This document shows, piece by piece, positions 8,429 to 17,903 of a stretch of 64,000 nt of DNA. Origin of the DNA: Xanthomonas vasicola (GTDB taxonomy: Bacteria; Pseudomonadota; Gammaproteobacteria; Xanthomonadales; Xanthomonadaceae). Below the pieces are notes generated by a model. That model made no database searches. It was given only the letters and a program-made list of their open reading frames with translations, and was not told the DNA's origin. Positions within the stretch are counted from its first letter, which is position 1, and every line of letters begins with the position of its first letter. The DNA is taken from positions 1-64,000 of the forward strand of contig NZ_JSBW02000055.1 in NCBI RefSeq assembly GCF_000772705.2, written 5' to 3'. The translations under genes were made by a program, and so were the position numbers.

Positions 8429-9067
8429 TCAGATAACTTCGATGCTGATCTGGAGCGGGCTGCTCAACGCGGCTTTCAATGCAGTATCCAAACGCTCCTT
8501 TCCACTAGAAAGTACCTCACAGGCATCTGGCGAGCTGCTGCTGAAGCGAAGCAATAGGTGGTCCGGCGAAAGCCGCAAAAACAAGGTAGTTTGCGCAACG
8601 ATGTCCTGATTGATGTCCAGCCACGCTTCCCAGGTTCCTGCACCGCGCACCGGGGTAGCGTTGCAAAAATCGGCCACCCGCAGCGCGATGTGGGTGATTG
8701 CCATTTGCGCGCGTTGAGTGCGGATCCACTCGGCCGCGATTTGCCGCCCAAGTGCGTCACTGTCGTTGTCCCGGGAAACCGGGAGGTGCTGAGCCGGGTC
8801 GAGGCGAACCGTCTGGTCGCTGCGAACCAATGCAGGCTCATGCCCTTCGCTGGACGTATCCTCAGCCTCGGTTTGCGGTCCATCCTCGTCGCACTGCGGT
8901 GGCAACAACGTGCTCGGGAACGCGAGCTGCGTGCTGCTCAGGCGCCTGCGCAGTTGCGCAAAGCTATAGCGTTGCACCATCCGAACCGGTGTGACCACGG
9001 CTACCGGCCGCAGCGGTGCACCGCTGACTGGCAAGATACGCACATGGCGGACGGGTTGTTTGCGCAT
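8429..9067 (-). CDS. hpaC: HpaC (HpaP), type III substrate-specificity switch protein
   Basis: HpaC (HpaP in some species) is the Xanthomonas YscP/FliK-like switch protein: it binds the cytoplasmic domain of HrcU and turns export from early substrates (HrpB2) to late ones. From the ATG at 9067 it is 212 residues, as expected. The start overlaps the hrcV stop (ATGA). The N-terminus is basic, the middle acidic and variable, and the C-terminal 90 residues form the conserved switch domain with several Leu/Phe strands. Its coding sequence also holds the PIP box of the next operon. Confidence 0.9.
   Translation of the reverse strand: MRKQPVRHVRILPVSGAPLRPVAVVTPVRMVQRYSFAQLRRRLSSTQLAFPSTLLPPQCDEDGPQTEAEDTSSEGHEPALVRSDQTVRLDPAQHLPVSRDNDSDALGRQIAAEWIRTQRAQMAITHIALRVADFCNATPVRGAGTWEAWLDINQDIVAQTTLFLRLSPDHLLLRFSSSSPDACEVLSSGKERLDTALKAALSSPLQISIEVI
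8546..8570 (-). promoter_or_regulatory. PIP box (HrpX site) for the hrcQ-to-hpaB operon, inside hpaC
   Basis: On the minus strand, TTCGC (8570-8566), 15 bases, TTCGC (8550-8546) is a perfect box. A near match to the -10 motif YANNRT (TACTTT, 8514-8509, one base off) is 31 bases downstream. The hrcQ start is at 8386, so the operon promoter lies within the 3' part of hpaC. Confidence 0.85.
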
Positions 9068-10989
9068 CAGACCACCACCCTGCCGATCGGCTGTAATTGC
9101 ACCTCCGCACCCAATTCCTGAAGCGAGTAGACCTGCAGCCAACCCAGCCGCGCCTCGATCATGCGGCGCACATAGCGGCGCACATCCATCGACGCAACGA
9201 CCGCCAGTGGATGCCGCACCTGATCGCCCACGATCCGCTCCACCTGTTCGACGAGCTGGCTAGCCTGCTCCGGCGGTAGCGCAAGGAAATTCCCGGCCGG
9301 GGTGGCCCGAATCGATTGCCGGATCAGTTGCTCAACAGCATGGTCGAGCATCACCGCAGGCAGTTGCCCCGTGCCTGCGGTCGCGGTATGCGCCAGATAG
9401 CGGCTGAGATCGCAGCGCACGTACTCGGTCAACATCAGAAGATCCTTTTCCTTTGGTCCCCAGGTCACCAGGCTCTCCAGAATGCTTTTGATATTGCGCA
9501 CCGGGATGCGCTCTTCCAGGAGTCGCCGCAACACATCGGCGATGCGCTGGGCCGGCATGGCCTTATTGACCTCTGCAACCAGCCCTGGATAGTCGGCGCC
9601 TACCTGTTCCAGCATCCACTGGGTTTCCTGGATGCCGACGAACAGGTGTGCACGTGCATGTAGCGGCGCGATAGCCTGCTGGGCCAGTGCCGTTTGCATA
9701 TCGGCGGTGTCCTCCAATTCGGCACGTGTCTCGGGCACGTCGTGTATCAACACCTCGTACTGCATGTCCTGCAGCGCCTCGGTCTGCCAGATCGCAATTC
9801 CTGGAAATGGCAATCCCAGCAGTTCGACCAATTGGCGGCGCTCGATTTCGATGGCCTGATCCAGCAGCGCAGGATCGAGGCGTGCGGCCAACTGTGGCGA
9901 CAGCCGCATCGACAAGGGTGATGCGAAATCCGGTGCGCTTTTGCGAATATGGGGTGCTTCGCCTTTGGCACCTTTGCGGCTGGTCGATGGCAGTGTGCGC
10001 TGATCGCCGCCACTCATGTCGCGTTGCTTGCGCCAGATCGCATAGCCGCCCGAACCAACTGCCGCTGCCAGCAGCAAGAACAGCACTGCCGGAAATCCCG
10101 GCACGAACGCAAAGCACGCCAGCAGTACGCTTGCCGCCATCAATGCGCGGGCGTTGCTGGTGAGCTGGCGGCCGATATCAAGCCCAAGCGAGCTGATCTT
10201 GGTCTCGTTCTCGTTGGCAACGCGGGTAATCATGACGCCGGCCGCCACCGAGATCAGCAGCGAGGCAATCTGCGAAACCATGGCATCACCCACGGACAGA
10301 ATTGCGAAGCGATTCGCTGCTTCGCCAGCACTCATGCCGTGGTAGGTCACGCCCACCACAATGCCCGCCAGGATGTTGACCATGGTAATCACCAAGCCGG
10401 CGATCGCATCGCCCTTGACGAATTTCATTGCGCCGTCCATGCCGCCATGCAGTTGACTCTCGATGGCCAGCCGCGCGCGCTTGCGGCGTGCTTCATCGGC
10501 AGTCAAATTTCCGCCGCGTAGATCGGCATCAATGCTCATTTGCTTGCCGGGCATTGCATCCAGCGTGAAGCGCGCGCCCACTTCCGCAACGCGCTCGGAG
10601 CCCTTCGCGATCACGATGAATTGGACGGTGGTGATGATCAGGAACACCACCAGACCCACCACCAGATTGCCGCCGACCACCAGCTCGCCGAAGCTCTCGA
10701 TGATGTGGCCCGCCTCGGCATGCAACAGGATCGATTTGGTCGAGGCGATGTTCAACGACAGCCGCAGCAGCGTGGTGAACAGGAGCAACGAAGGAAACGA
10801 CGACAGCGAGATCGAATCTGGCACATACATCGTGACCATCAGCAACACCACGCTCAGCGTGATGTTGATGCCCAGCAGCGTGTCGATCAGCGGGGTCGGC
10901 AGCGGCAGGATCATCAGGCCAATGACCGCCACTACCAAAGCGGCGATCGCCACTTCGCCGCTGTACGCGAAATATCGTGTCGCTCGCAT
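9067..10989 (-). CDS. hrcV: HrcV, SctV major export gate protein
   Basis: HrcV belongs to the FlhA/LcrD/SctV family; nine copies form the cytoplasmic export ring that receives chaperone-substrate complexes. The 640 residues comprise an N-terminal membrane domain (residues 1-320, about eight helices) and a large cytoplasmic domain. The FHIPEP region with the charged motif GARFTLDAMPGKQMSIDADL is intact. It starts eight bases after the hrcU stop and overlaps hpaC by four bases. The ATG at 10989 follows a GGAG ribosome binding site. Confidence 0.96.
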   Translation of the reverse strand: MRATRYFAYSGEVAIAALVVAVIGLMILPLPTPLIDTLLGINITLSVVLLMVTMYVPDSISLSSFPSLLLFTTLLRLSLNIASTKSILLHAEAGHIIESFGELVVGGNLVVGLVVFLIITTVQFIVIAKGSERVAEVGARFTLDAMPGKQMSIDADLRGGNLTADEARRKRARLAIESQLHGGMDGAMKFVKGDAIAGLVITMVNILAGIVVGVTYHGMSAGEAANRFAILSVGDAMVSQIASLLISVAAGVMITRVANENETKISSLGLDIGRQLTSNARALMAASVLLACFAFVPGFPAVLFLLLAAAVGSGGYAIWRKQRDMSGGDQRTLPSTSRKGAKGEAPHIRKSAPDFASPLSMRLSPQLAARLDPALLDQAIEIERRQLVELLGLPFPGIAIWQTEALQDMQYEVLIHDVPETRAELEDTADMQTALAQQAIAPLHARAHLFVGIQETQWMLEQVGADYPGLVAEVNKAMPAQRIADVLRRLLEERIPVRNIKSILESLVTWGPKEKDLLMLTEYVRCDLSRYLAHTATAGTGQLPAVMLDHAVEQLIRQSIRATPAGNFLALPPEQASQLVEQVERIVGDQVRHPLAVVASMDVRRYVRRMIEARLGWLQVYSLQELGAEVQLQPIGRVVV

Positions 10990-10997
10990 GCGATCTC

Positions 10998-12071
10998 CTA
11001 GCAGGACAGAGGGTTGCCGCTGTCGTCGTGGTCGCGACCGAGGTCATCGACCCAACGCAACACCACCGCAACCGTTTCGAAAAGTGACTCCGGCACTGCA
11101 TCGCCCAGCTCGACCACGTACAGCGCACGTGCCAGCGGCGGATTGGCAACAATCGGAATGCCCTGGTTGTGCGCAAAGGCGCGTAACTCCAGCGCACCGT
11201 CGTCCACCCCCTTGGCAACCACCTGCGGTAAGCCGAAGCCGTCCGGCTCGTAGGCCAATGCGACCGCGTAATGGGTGGGGTTGACCACCATCACCTTGGC
11301 CTTGGAGACGCGCTCGCGCGGATCACCGAAGATCAGCTCCTTGGCGAATTCCTTGCGCTTTCCCTTCACTTCTGGGTCGCCTTCACTCTCCTTGTGTTCG
11401 CGCTTTTGCTCGTCTTTGCTCATGCGCTTGTCGCGGATGAACAGCCAGTGCTGCACGCTCCAATCCGCCGCGCCAACCAGCACGAAGACCAATACCGCCA
11501 AGGCGCACAGCGTGCCCAAGGTGCGCCATGCGATCTGGGCGATGTCGGGTGTTGGCTCGTAGGCCAGCCCGATGATCATCGGCATGAGCGCACGGATACC
11601 GAACCACAGCACCACGCCAATCAATATGGCCTTCACGACTAACTTGAGCAGGTTGATGAAACTTCGCAGCGAAAAAAGCTTTTTCACCCCATTCACGGGA
11701 TTAAGTGAATCGAACTTGGGTGTCACCGGTTTGAGCGAGGCATTCATGCCGGTTTGTAAAAAGACGCCGATCAATCCGCCGAGCAGGCACGCCACCAGGA
11801 ACGGCAGCATCAGCAGTAGTCCCTCAATGCCAATACGGCCAAGCGCGCGGTTCATGGCCGTTGCATCGCGTGTATTTTCGGTGAAATCCATGCCGATCTG
11901 CATCAATGCGCGCATGTGTTCTACAAAGTAGCTGCCAGCCAGTTTCATGACCAACATGGCGCCAAGCAGCACCGCCGCTGCAGTCACATCCGGGCTGATC
12001 GGGATGTCGCCGTCCCTGCGCGCATCCTGCAACTTCTTTTCAGTCGGCTTTTCGGTCTTCTCATCCGACAT
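10998..12071 (-). CDS. hrcU: HrcU, SctU autocleaving export switch protein
   Basis: HrcU is the FlhB/SctU family member that self-cleaves to switch substrate class, and it binds HrcN-side machinery, HpaC and HrpB2. The 357 residues have four transmembrane helices in the first 210 and a cytoplasmic domain with the cleavage motif NPTH at 264-267, the same position as in X. euvesicatoria, where mutation of N264 blocks secretion. It is first in the hrcU-hrcV-hpaC operon, with a perfect PIP box at 12141-12165 and a -10 element CAGAAT. Confidence 0.96.
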   Translation of the reverse strand: MSDEKTEKPTEKKLQDARRDGDIPISPDVTAAAVLLGAMLVMKLAGSYFVEHMRALMQIGMDFTENTRDATAMNRALGRIGIEGLLLMLPFLVACLLGGLIGVFLQTGMNASLKPVTPKFDSLNPVNGVKKLFSLRSFINLLKLVVKAILIGVVLWFGIRALMPMIIGLAYEPTPDIAQIAWRTLGTLCALAVLVFVLVGAADWSVQHWLFIRDKRMSKDEQKREHKESEGDPEVKGKRKEFAKELIFGDPRERVSKAKVMVVNPTHYAVALAYEPDGFGLPQVVAKGVDDGALELRAFAHNQGIPIVANPPLARALYVVELGDAVPESLFETVAVVLRWVDDLGRDHDDSGNPLSC

Positions 12072-12102
12072 GGCGCTCTCCGGCCGGTCTTGCTGCGTTC
12101 CG

Positions 12103-12108
12103 ATTCTG
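12103..12108 (-). promoter_or_regulatory. -10 element of the hrcU promoter
   Basis: CAGAAT on the minus strand fits YANNRT and lies 32 bases downstream of the hrcU PIP box, the spacing known for HrpX-activated promoters. Confidence 0.8.
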
Positions 12109-12140
12109 GTAGAGCCGTCGCGAGTCAGCCCGTCTTTCAG

Positions 12141-12165
12141 GCGAACACCTGCATGGTTTGGCGAA
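12141..12165 (-). promoter_or_regulatory. PIP box (HrpX site) for hrcU-hrcV-hpaC
   Basis: Minus strand TTCGC (12165-12161), 15 bases, TTCGC (12145-12141): perfect consensus. It lies 14 bases from the divergent hrpB1 box, so HrpX molecules serving the two operons would bind almost side by side. Confidence 0.93.
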
Positions 12166-12178
12166 GTCGCAAGGTTTG

Positions 12179-12203
12179 TTCGCCAACGTATTCCGATGTT
12201 CGC
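12179..12203 (+). promoter_or_regulatory. PIP box (HrpX site) for the hrpB operon
   Basis: TTCGC (12179-12183), 15 bases, TTCGC (12199-12203), a perfect box. It precedes hrpB1 and the whole hrpB operon through hrcT. Confidence 0.95.
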
Positions 12204-12233
12204 TTCTGAAAAGTTCTGGCCAGCGCAGTCGCG

Positions 12234-12239
12234 TAGCGT
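12234..12239 (+). promoter_or_regulatory. -10 element of the hrpB promoter
   Basis: TAGCGT fits YANNRT and starts 30 bases after the hrpB1 PIP box. Transcription would start near 12246, leaving a leader of about 40 bases. Confidence 0.85.
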
Positions 12240-12284
12240 TGTGCACGCATGCTGTCTACGGCCAATTACGTAACGAGGTGCAAT

Positions 12285-12740
12285 GTGGAAAAGATCGAGT
12301 GCCCGGACGCGATCGTGAGCGGTTTAATCGAGTTGATTACGGTCGGGCTGACACACGAAAAGATTGAGGACGCAGCAGCTGTTCTAGCCGCAGTGCGCCT
12401 ACTTCGGCCAGAGCTGAAAGCGCTGGATACCTTCGATGCATGGATCTCGATTAAACGCGGCAATTACTTGGACGGCGCTCGCATGTTGCGCGAGCTGGAG
12501 GCCGATGCCGGCTCCAAGCCACTGTGCAGGGCACTGTATGCTTGCTGCCTGTTTGCGCTGGGCGACCAGACATGGCATGGCGTTGCTGAAGAGCTGATCG
12601 AAGAGGATGCCGATGCCGATGCTGTGGCCTTGGTCAAGGCGCTCTCTGGGCGTAATACCCCACGGACAGCGCCGCAAGAGGCGCCGGTTGATGCTTCCAC
12701 AGCGTTAGAAGTTCCAAACGCGCAGTACTTGCGCGCCTGA
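12285..12740 (+). CDS. hrpB1: HrpB1, periplasmic assembly factor
   Basis: HrpB1 is a peptidoglycan-binding periplasmic protein needed for type III assembly. I start it at the GTG at 12285 (VEKIECPDAIVSGL) because a GAGG ribosome binding site lies just before it and the resulting 151 residues equal the known HrpB1 length. An upstream in-frame ATG at 12249 lies where the transcript should begin, too close to be used well. The protein is an all-helical TPR-like fold (family HrpB1/HrpK) with no Sec signal, as reported for its homologues. First gene of the hrpB operon. Confidence 0.9.
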   Translation: MEKIECPDAIVSGLIELITVGLTHEKIEDAAAVLAAVRLLRPELKALDTFDAWISIKRGNYLDGARMLRELEADAGSKPLCRALYACCLFALGDQTWHGVAEELIEEDADADAVALVKALSGRNTPRTAPQEAPVDASTALEVPNAQYLRA

Positions 12741-12773
12741 GCAACGCCAGCCCCGACCCTGCCGGAGTATGTC

Positions 12774-13166
12774 ATGACGCTCATTCCTCCTGTCCCGCCA
12801 GTTGCCGCCAGTGGCGGCATGTCCACGCAAGCGCTGTCTCCATCGGCGATGCCGAACCAAGCGCTCGTCAATCGTTTTCAAGCACTGATGCAGTCTTCAA
12901 GCCCGCTGCCGCCTGCCATGCAGCGTGTCGGTGAGCCGAGCATGATGAGCAGGGTGATCGACGTGCAAAACGACGGCATACGCACCGTGACCGAGGATAT
13001 CGATGCCTTCAGCCTACAGGCGCCGACCATGGGGTTCCAGGAAATGGCAGCGCAACAGATGAAGTTGATGCATGAGCTGACGATGGTCGGCTTCAACCTC
13101 AATGTCAGCGTCGGCGTGGCGCAATCTGGCAAGAACGCCGTGCAGACATTGTTCAAGAACCAATAA
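12774..13166 (+). CDS. hrpB2: HrpB2, early type III substrate (inner rod/pilus assembly)
   Basis: HrpB2 is an early secreted substrate of the Hrp system and is needed for pilus formation; it is thought to build the inner rod. The 130 residues are the exact family length. The N-terminal third is Pro/Ser-rich and disordered and contains the secretion signal, and the C-terminal segment ([20 protein letters not shown]) is the conserved SctI-like helix, including [10 protein letters not shown], known to matter for function. It sits 33 bases after hrpB1 and ends one base before hrcJ. Confidence 0.93.
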   Translation: MTLIPPVPPVAASGGMSTQALSPSAMPNQALVNRFQALMQSSSPLPPAMQRVGEPSMMSRVIDVQNDGIRTVTEDIDAFSLQAPTMGFQEMAAQQMKLMHELTMVGFNLNVSVGVAQSGKNAVQTLFKNQ

Positions 13167-13167
13167 C

Positions 13168-13932
13168 ATGCGCGCGCTCAGATGTACGGCCGTGCTGTTG
13201 CTAGCGCTGCTGCTGTCTGCCTGCAGTCAGCAGTTGTACTCGGGGCTCACCGAAAACGATGCCAACGACATGCTTGCGGTGCTGCTGCGTGCCGGAGTGG
13301 ATGCGTCCAAGGTGACGCCCGACGACGGCAAGACCTGGGCGGTCAACGCACCGCGTGATCAGGTGGCCTACTCGCTGGACGTGTTGCGCGCCCATGGCAT
13401 GCCGCATGAGCGACATGCCAATCTCGGCGAGATGTTCAAGAAAGACGGGCTGATCTCAACGCCCACTGAAGAGCGTGTACGTTTCATCTATGGTGTGTCG
13501 CAACAGCTATCGCAGACCTTATCGAATATCGATGGCGTGATTGCGGCGGATGTAGAAATTGTGCTGCCGAATAACGACCCACTCTCCACATCAGTCAAAC
13601 CCTCGAGCGCTGCGGTGTTTATCAAATTCCGTCTCGGCAGCGATCTGACCAGCTTGGTGCCCAACATCAAGACGCTGGTGATGCATAGCGTGGAAGGGCT
13701 CACCTACGAAAACGTCAGCGTCACGCTGGTTCCGAGCGGTGCGGAGAGCGATGCGTCGTTCGCGACGTCGGCGCCGCCGAGAGGCTGGCCATGGCCATGG
13801 CTGGTCGGGAGCGCGCTGGCAGTGTGCCTGCTGGCTGGCGCGGCGGCGCTGTATTGGTGGCCAAACGCCGATGGGCGCCGTTGGGGCGGTTGGCAGCGTC
13901 TGCGTGAGTTGGGCAGGAAAAAAGCCGGGTGA
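13168..13932 (+). CDS. hrcJ: HrcJ, SctJ inner-membrane ring lipoprotein
   Basis: HrcJ is the FliF/YscJ-family lipoprotein that forms the inner ring of the basal body in the inner membrane and periplasm. From the ATG at 13168 it is 254 residues with a signal peptide and lipobox LLSAC (lipidated Cys19), two ring-building domains, and a C-terminal transmembrane helix at about 208-232 ([19 protein letters not shown]) with a short basic tail. The ATG is one base after the hrpB2 stop. Confidence 0.95.
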   Translation: MRALRCTAVLLLALLLSACSQQLYSGLTENDANDMLAVLLRAGVDASKVTPDDGKTWAVNAPRDQVAYSLDVLRAHGMPHERHANLGEMFKKDGLISTPTEERVRFIYGVSQQLSQTLSNIDGVIAADVEIVLPNNDPLSTSVKPSSAAVFIKFRLGSDLTSLVPNIKTLVMHSVEGLTYENVSVTLVPSGAESDASFATSAPPRGWPWPWLVGSALAVCLLAGAAALYWWPNADGRRWGGWQRLRELGRKKAG

Positions 13933-13940
13933 GGTGAGGG

Positions 13941-14570
13941 ATGGAGAGCACGCAGACCGAGAACACGGCGCGGTGGATTCAACGCTGGGCGGCCATGCTG
14001 TCTGACTTGGCGCACGGGTTGGATGCCGACCGGGTGGCCTATTGGCTGGGTCCGGTTGCGGCGATGGGCTGGGCGTCGGCGCCCGCGTACCGGCGCTTGC
14101 GCGTGATCCAGGCATGGTCGGGGTGGTCGGGCCTGCCGCTATCGGCGCTCGATCCACCGGCGAGCCAACTGGCGGTGCTCACGCCCGCGTTGCTGGCCAA
14201 GGTGATGATCAGCCGTGCGCTGTTTTCGCGTGGGTTGGCGGTGCGCCGTTGTATCGAGCGTGATCGCCTGGACTGGTTGGAGCAGTGCGTAGGGCCGGCC
14301 GTGCTTGAACAGCTGCGCCAGCACGCGGCCACCGGGTTAGCAGTGCCGCTGTTGCCGCGCGATGCCGATCAAGCGGCGTGGGTTGGCGATGGCTGGCGTC
14401 GGCTGGAGGCCGATGGCGTGTGGCCCAATCCGGTGGTGGCCAAGCTGCTCTCGCTGTCCTTGCCGCTGGGCGCTGCGCAGATTGCACCTGTTGCAGCAGA
14501 CGGTGCGAGCGATGCGTTCCTTTCCGCGCTTCCCACGTTGATGCCGGAGGCCCTATGCGTCTCTGGCTGA
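13941..14570 (+). CDS. hrpB4: HrpB4, SctK-like sorting platform protein
   Basis: HrpB4 is 209 residues and occupies the place of SctK (YscK/PscK) between hrcJ and hrcL in Hrp2 clusters. It is rich in Trp, Leu and Ala and helical, without membrane segments. SctK family proteins join the ATPase-C-ring platform to the inner ring; in Xanthomonas HrpB4 is required for pathogenicity. The 3' end overlaps hrcL by 16 bases. Confidence 0.9.
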   Translation: MESTQTENTARWIQRWAAMLSDLAHGLDADRVAYWLGPVAAMGWASAPAYRRLRVIQAWSGWSGLPLSALDPPASQLAVLTPALLAKVMISRALFSRGLAVRRCIERDRLDWLEQCVGPAVLEQLRQHAATGLAVPLLPRDADQAAWVGDGWRRLEADGVWPNPVVAKLLSLSLPLGAAQIAPVAADGASDAFLSALPTLMPEALCVSG

Positions 14571-15256
14571 GGTCAACGCCCGAAGCAATCGGCCTGGATT
14601 GCGATGTCATCCCGCGCGAGGCATTGGCCTCGGTGCTGGCACTGGATGAGGCAACCGCCCAGGTGCATGCGCGTTGCGCGCAGACGCTGGCCGAGGCGCA
14701 TGCACATGCACAGACGCTGATCGACGATGCGCAGCAGCAGGCCGAGGCGATCCTGAAAGATGCACAAGAAAAAGCCGAGCGCAGCGCACGCCTGGGCTAT
14801 GCAGCCGGCGTGCGGCGTCAGCTGGACCATTGGAACGAGAACGGCCTGCGCCATGCCTTCGCAACCGACGCGGCCGCAAAGCGCGCACGCGAACGTCTGG
14901 TCGAGATCGTCGCGCGGACCTGCGAGCACGTCATCCATGGGCACGATCCTGCAGCCCTGTATGCACGTGCTGCAAAGGAGTTGGAGAGTGCCCTGGACGA
15001 AGCGAAAGCACTGCGGGTAAGCGTCCATCCGGATGCGCTGGACGACGCGCAGCGGGCTTTCGATGCCGCTGCGACAGCAGCAGGCTGGACGATGCCGGTA
15101 GAGCTGTGTGGTGATGCAGCGCTGGCCTTGGGCACCTGTGTGTGCGAATGGGACACCGGGGTGTTCGAAGCCGATCTGCGCGATCAGCTGCGCAGTCTCC
15201 GGCGTGTCATTGGCCGTGTGTTGGCTACGCCACAGGTGCTTGCGGATGCGTGCTGA
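14555..15256 (+). CDS. hrcL: HrcL (HrpB5), stator of the type III ATPase
   Basis: HrcL is the FliH/SctL-family stator that binds the ATPase HrcN and links it to the HrcQ platform. From the ATG at 14555 it is 233 residues. Residues about 40-80 form a long Ala/Glu/Gln-rich coiled coil ([20 protein letters not shown]), typical of this family, and the C-terminal half is the globular ATPase-binding domain. It overlaps both hrpB4 and hrcN. Confidence 0.92.
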   Translation: MRLWLRSTPEAIGLDCDVIPREALASVLALDEATAQVHARCAQTLAEAHAHAQTLIDDAQQQAEAILKDAQEKAERSARLGYAAGVRRQLDHWNENGLRHAFATDAAAKRARERLVEIVARTCEHVIHGHDPAALYARAAKELESALDEAKALRVSVHPDALDDAQRAFDAAATAAGWTMPVELCGDAALALGTCVCEWDTGVFEADLRDQLRSLRRVIGRVLATPQVLADAC

Positions 15257-16574
15257 GATGTCGCTGCTGGAGACGGCGCTCGAAGGCGAACTGGCCACGC
15301 TCGCGTTCGGTCGTCGTTATGGCAAGGTGGTCGAAGTCGTTGGCACCATGCTCAAGGTCGCCGGGGTACAGGTCAGCCTGGGCGAAGTCTGCGAGTTGCG
15401 CCAACGCGATGGCACCTTGTTGCAGCGCGCAGAGGTGGTGGGCTTCAGCCGCGACCTCGCCCTGCTGGCGCCATTCGGTGAGCTGGTGGGGTTGTCGCGC
15501 GAGACACGCGTGATCGGATTGGGGCGCCCGTTAGCCGTACCGGTCGGACCGGCGCTGCTGGGGCGCGTGCTCGATGGCCTGGGCGAGCCGGCGGACGGAC
15601 TCGGGGCGGTTGAGTGTGAGACCTGGGTGCGGGTCCAGGCGCAGGCGCCCGACCCGATGCGTCGGCGCTTGATCGAACAGCCCATGCCCACCGGGGTGCG
15701 GATCGTGGATGGTTTGATGACGTTGGGTGAAGGCCAGCGCATGGGCATTTTCGCCGCCGCAGGCGTCGGCAAGAGCACCTTGATGGGCATGTTTGCGCGC
15801 GGCACGCAATGCGATGTCAACGTCATTGTGCTGATCGGTGAACGTGGGCGCGAGGTGCGCGAATTTATCGAGATGATCCTCGGCGAAGACGGGTTGTCCC
15901 GCAGCGTCGTGGTGTGTGCCACTTCTGATCGCTCCTCGATCGAGCGCGCAAAGGCCGCCTACGTGGGCACTGCCATCGCTGAATATTTTCGGGATCAAGG
16001 CATGCGCGTGCTCCTGATGATGGACTCGCTGACCCGTTTTGCCCGCGCGCAACGCGAGATTGGACTGGCGGCCGGCGAACCGCCGACGCGCAGAGGCTTT
16101 CCGCCTTCGGTGTTCGCTGAGTTGCCGCGCCTGCTCGAACGTGCAGGCATGGGCGAGAGCGGTTCCATCACCGCGTTCTACACCGTGCTGGCCGAGGACG
16201 ACACCGGCAGCGATCCGATCGCCGAAGAAGTGCGCGGTATTCTGGATGGGCATCTGATCCTCTCGCGCGAGATTGCTGCCAAGAACCAGTACCCGGCGAT
16301 CGACGTGCTGGGCAGCCTGAGCCGGGTGATGAGTCAGATTGTGCCACCAGAGCAAAGCCAGGCCGCTGGCCAGCTGCGACGCCTGTTGGCCAAGTACAAC
16401 GACGTGGAGACCCTGCTGCAGGTCGGCGAGTACCGCGAGGGCAGCGACGCAACCGCCGACGAGGCGATCGCCAGAATCGATGCGATTCGCGACTTCCTCT
16501 GCCAACCAACCGACCAGCTCAGTGGATATGAAAGCACCCTGGAACAGCTCGCCAGCGTGATTGACGATGCGTGA
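15246..16574 (+). CDS. hrcN: HrcN, type III secretion ATPase
   Basis: HrcN is the hexameric F1-like ATPase that strips chaperones and energises export. From the ATG at 15246 it is exactly 442 residues, as in X. euvesicatoria; an ATG four codons later is an alternative. Walker A AAGVGKST lies at 171-178, Walker B VLLMMD at 255-260, and the family signature [21 protein letters not shown] follows. Start and stop overlap hrcL and hrpB7 respectively, indicating coupled translation. Confidence 0.96.
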   Translation: MRAEMSLLETALEGELATLAFGRRYGKVVEVVGTMLKVAGVQVSLGEVCELRQRDGTLLQRAEVVGFSRDLALLAPFGELVGLSRETRVIGLGRPLAVPVGPALLGRVLDGLGEPADGLGAVECETWVRVQAQAPDPMRRRLIEQPMPTGVRIVDGLMTLGEGQRMGIFAAAGVGKSTLMGMFARGTQCDVNVIVLIGERGREVREFIEMILGEDGLSRSVVVCATSDRSSIERAKAAYVGTAIAEYFRDQGMRVLLMMDSLTRFARAQREIGLAAGEPPTRRGFPPSVFAELPRLLERAGMGESGSITAFYTVLAEDDTGSDPIAEEVRGILDGHLILSREIAAKNQYPAIDVLGSLSRVMSQIVPPEQSQAAGQLRRLLAKYNDVETLLQVGEYREGSDATADEAIARIDAIRDFLCQPTDQLSGYESTLEQLASVIDDA

Positions 16575-17076
16575 CCGTGCCCGTACCTGGACAGCCTTGC
16601 AACAGCTGAAGACGCGCCGTTGCGAGCGAATGCAGGACCGCCTGAGCGAATGCAAGCATGCACTGGAGCACTGCGAACGCGAGCTCGCCAGATGCAGTGA
16701 GGAAGCCAACGCGTGCAGCACACGCTTGGCTGCGTTCGATACAGCGTTGCTCGAAAAGGCCGGTGTGGGCGGCTCGATCGATATCGACACGATCTTGCAG
16801 CACGAACACTTCCGAACAGTGCTATTAGACGCCTGCCGCGCGTCAGAGCAGGCGCAGGTAGCAGCTCGGCAGTCAGTGCAGAGCGCTCGCGATGAGCTCG
16901 TGTCCGTGCAGCAGGCGGTGAGCAAACTGCAGGCACAGGCACAGCTGTATGAAGAAAAGGCGATCCGTGCGCGCCGTGCCCGGCAGGCGCAACGTGACGC
17001 AGCAGAGGAGGAAGAGGCGATCGAGACGCTGGTTGCGCTGCGATCGCATCGTGCCGCGCCAGGGGGGGCGCGATGA
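16567..17076 (+). CDS. hrpB7: HrpB7, SctO/FliJ-like central stalk
   Basis: HrpB7 is 169 residues from the ATG at 16567 and nearly all coiled coil, with heptad-like Leu/Ala/Glu/Gln repeats throughout and several Cys residues. By position directly after hrcN it corresponds to SctO (FliJ/YscO), the gamma-subunit-like stalk inside the ATPase ring. It overlaps hrcN by eight bases and hrcT by four (ATGA at 17073-17076). Confidence 0.9.
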   Translation: MRDRARTWTALQQLKTRRCERMQDRLSECKHALEHCERELARCSEEANACSTRLAAFDTALLEKAGVGGSIDIDTILQHEHFRTVLLDACRASEQAQVAARQSVQSARDELVSVQQAVSKLQAQAQLYEEKAIRARRARQAQRDAAEEEEAIETLVALRSHRAAPGGAR

Positions 17077-17903
17077 GCGATATCGCCAACGCGCTGGTGG
17101 CCCTCTCCTCGCAGGGCTTGTCGCTGCTGACCTTGCTGGCGCTGTGCGGCGTGCGTGTCTTTGTGATGTTCACGGTGCTGCCGGCAACCGCGCAAGACAG
17201 CCTTCCCGGCATGGCGCGTAATGGCGTCATTTATGTTCTGAGCTCTTTTATTGCCTACGGGCAACCAGCCGACGCGCTGGAGAAGATCCAGGCCGCCGGC
17301 CTGGTCGGTGTGGTGTTCAAAGAGGCCTTCATTGGCATGTTGATCGGTTTTGCGGCATCGACGGTCTTCTGGATCGCCGAAAGCGTTGGCCTGCTGATCG
17401 ATGACCTGGCCGGTTACAACAATGTGCAGATGACCAACCCGCTCAGCGGTCAGCAAAGCACGCCGGTGTCCACGGTGTTGTTGCAATTGGCGATCGTGTC
17501 GTTCTACGCCTTGGGCGGCATGTTGATGTTGCTCGGCGCGTTATTCGAATCGTTCCGCTGGTGGCCGCTGAGCCAGCTTCAGCCCGACATGGGAGCGGTG
17601 TCCGAGTCGTTCGTTATCCAGCAGACCGACGGCATGATGGCCGCGGTGGTCAAGCTCTCCGCACCCGTGATGTTGGTGCTAGTGCTGGTGGATCTGGCCA
17701 TCGGCTTTGTGGCGCGCGCCGCCGACAAGCTCGAACCTTCCAATCTGAGTCAGCCAATCCGTGGGGTGCTGGCGTTGCTGCTATTGGCGCTGCTGACCAG
17801 CGTGTTCATCGCGCAATTCAGCGAATCACTCGGTTTCCTGCATTTCCAGCAGCAATTGCACGACGCCGCCCTCATGAGTGGCAAGGGGGGCGCGTCGCAT
17901 TGA
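17073..17903 (+). CDS. hrcT: HrcT, SctT export apparatus membrane protein
   Basis: HrcT belongs to the FliR/SctT family; one copy sits on the HrcR/HrcS export gate. The 276-residue protein has about six to eight hydrophobic helices; the first is preceded by a short polar N-terminus ([11 protein letters not shown]). The conserved motif region around PLSGQQSTPVSTVLLQL is present. It ends the ATGA-coupled hrpB operon. Confidence 0.95.
   Translation: MSDIANALVALSSQGLSLLTLLALCGVRVFVMFTVLPATAQDSLPGMARNGVIYVLSSFIAYGQPADALEKIQAAGLVGVVFKEAFIGMLIGFAASTVFWIAESVGLLIDDLAGYNNVQMTNPLSGQQSTPVSTVLLQLAIVSFYALGGMLMLLGALFESFRWWPLSQLQPDMGAVSESFVIQQTDGMMAAVVKLSAPVMLVLVLVDLAIGFVARAADKLEPSNLSQPIRGVLALLLLALLTSVFIAQFSESLGFLHFQQQLHDAALMSGKGGASH

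Noticed and set aside
15531-17486. Long antisense frame (651 codons) across hrcN, hrpB7 and hrcT
   Set aside because: It is the codon-biased reverse shadow of three well supported genes; no ribosome binding site or domain.
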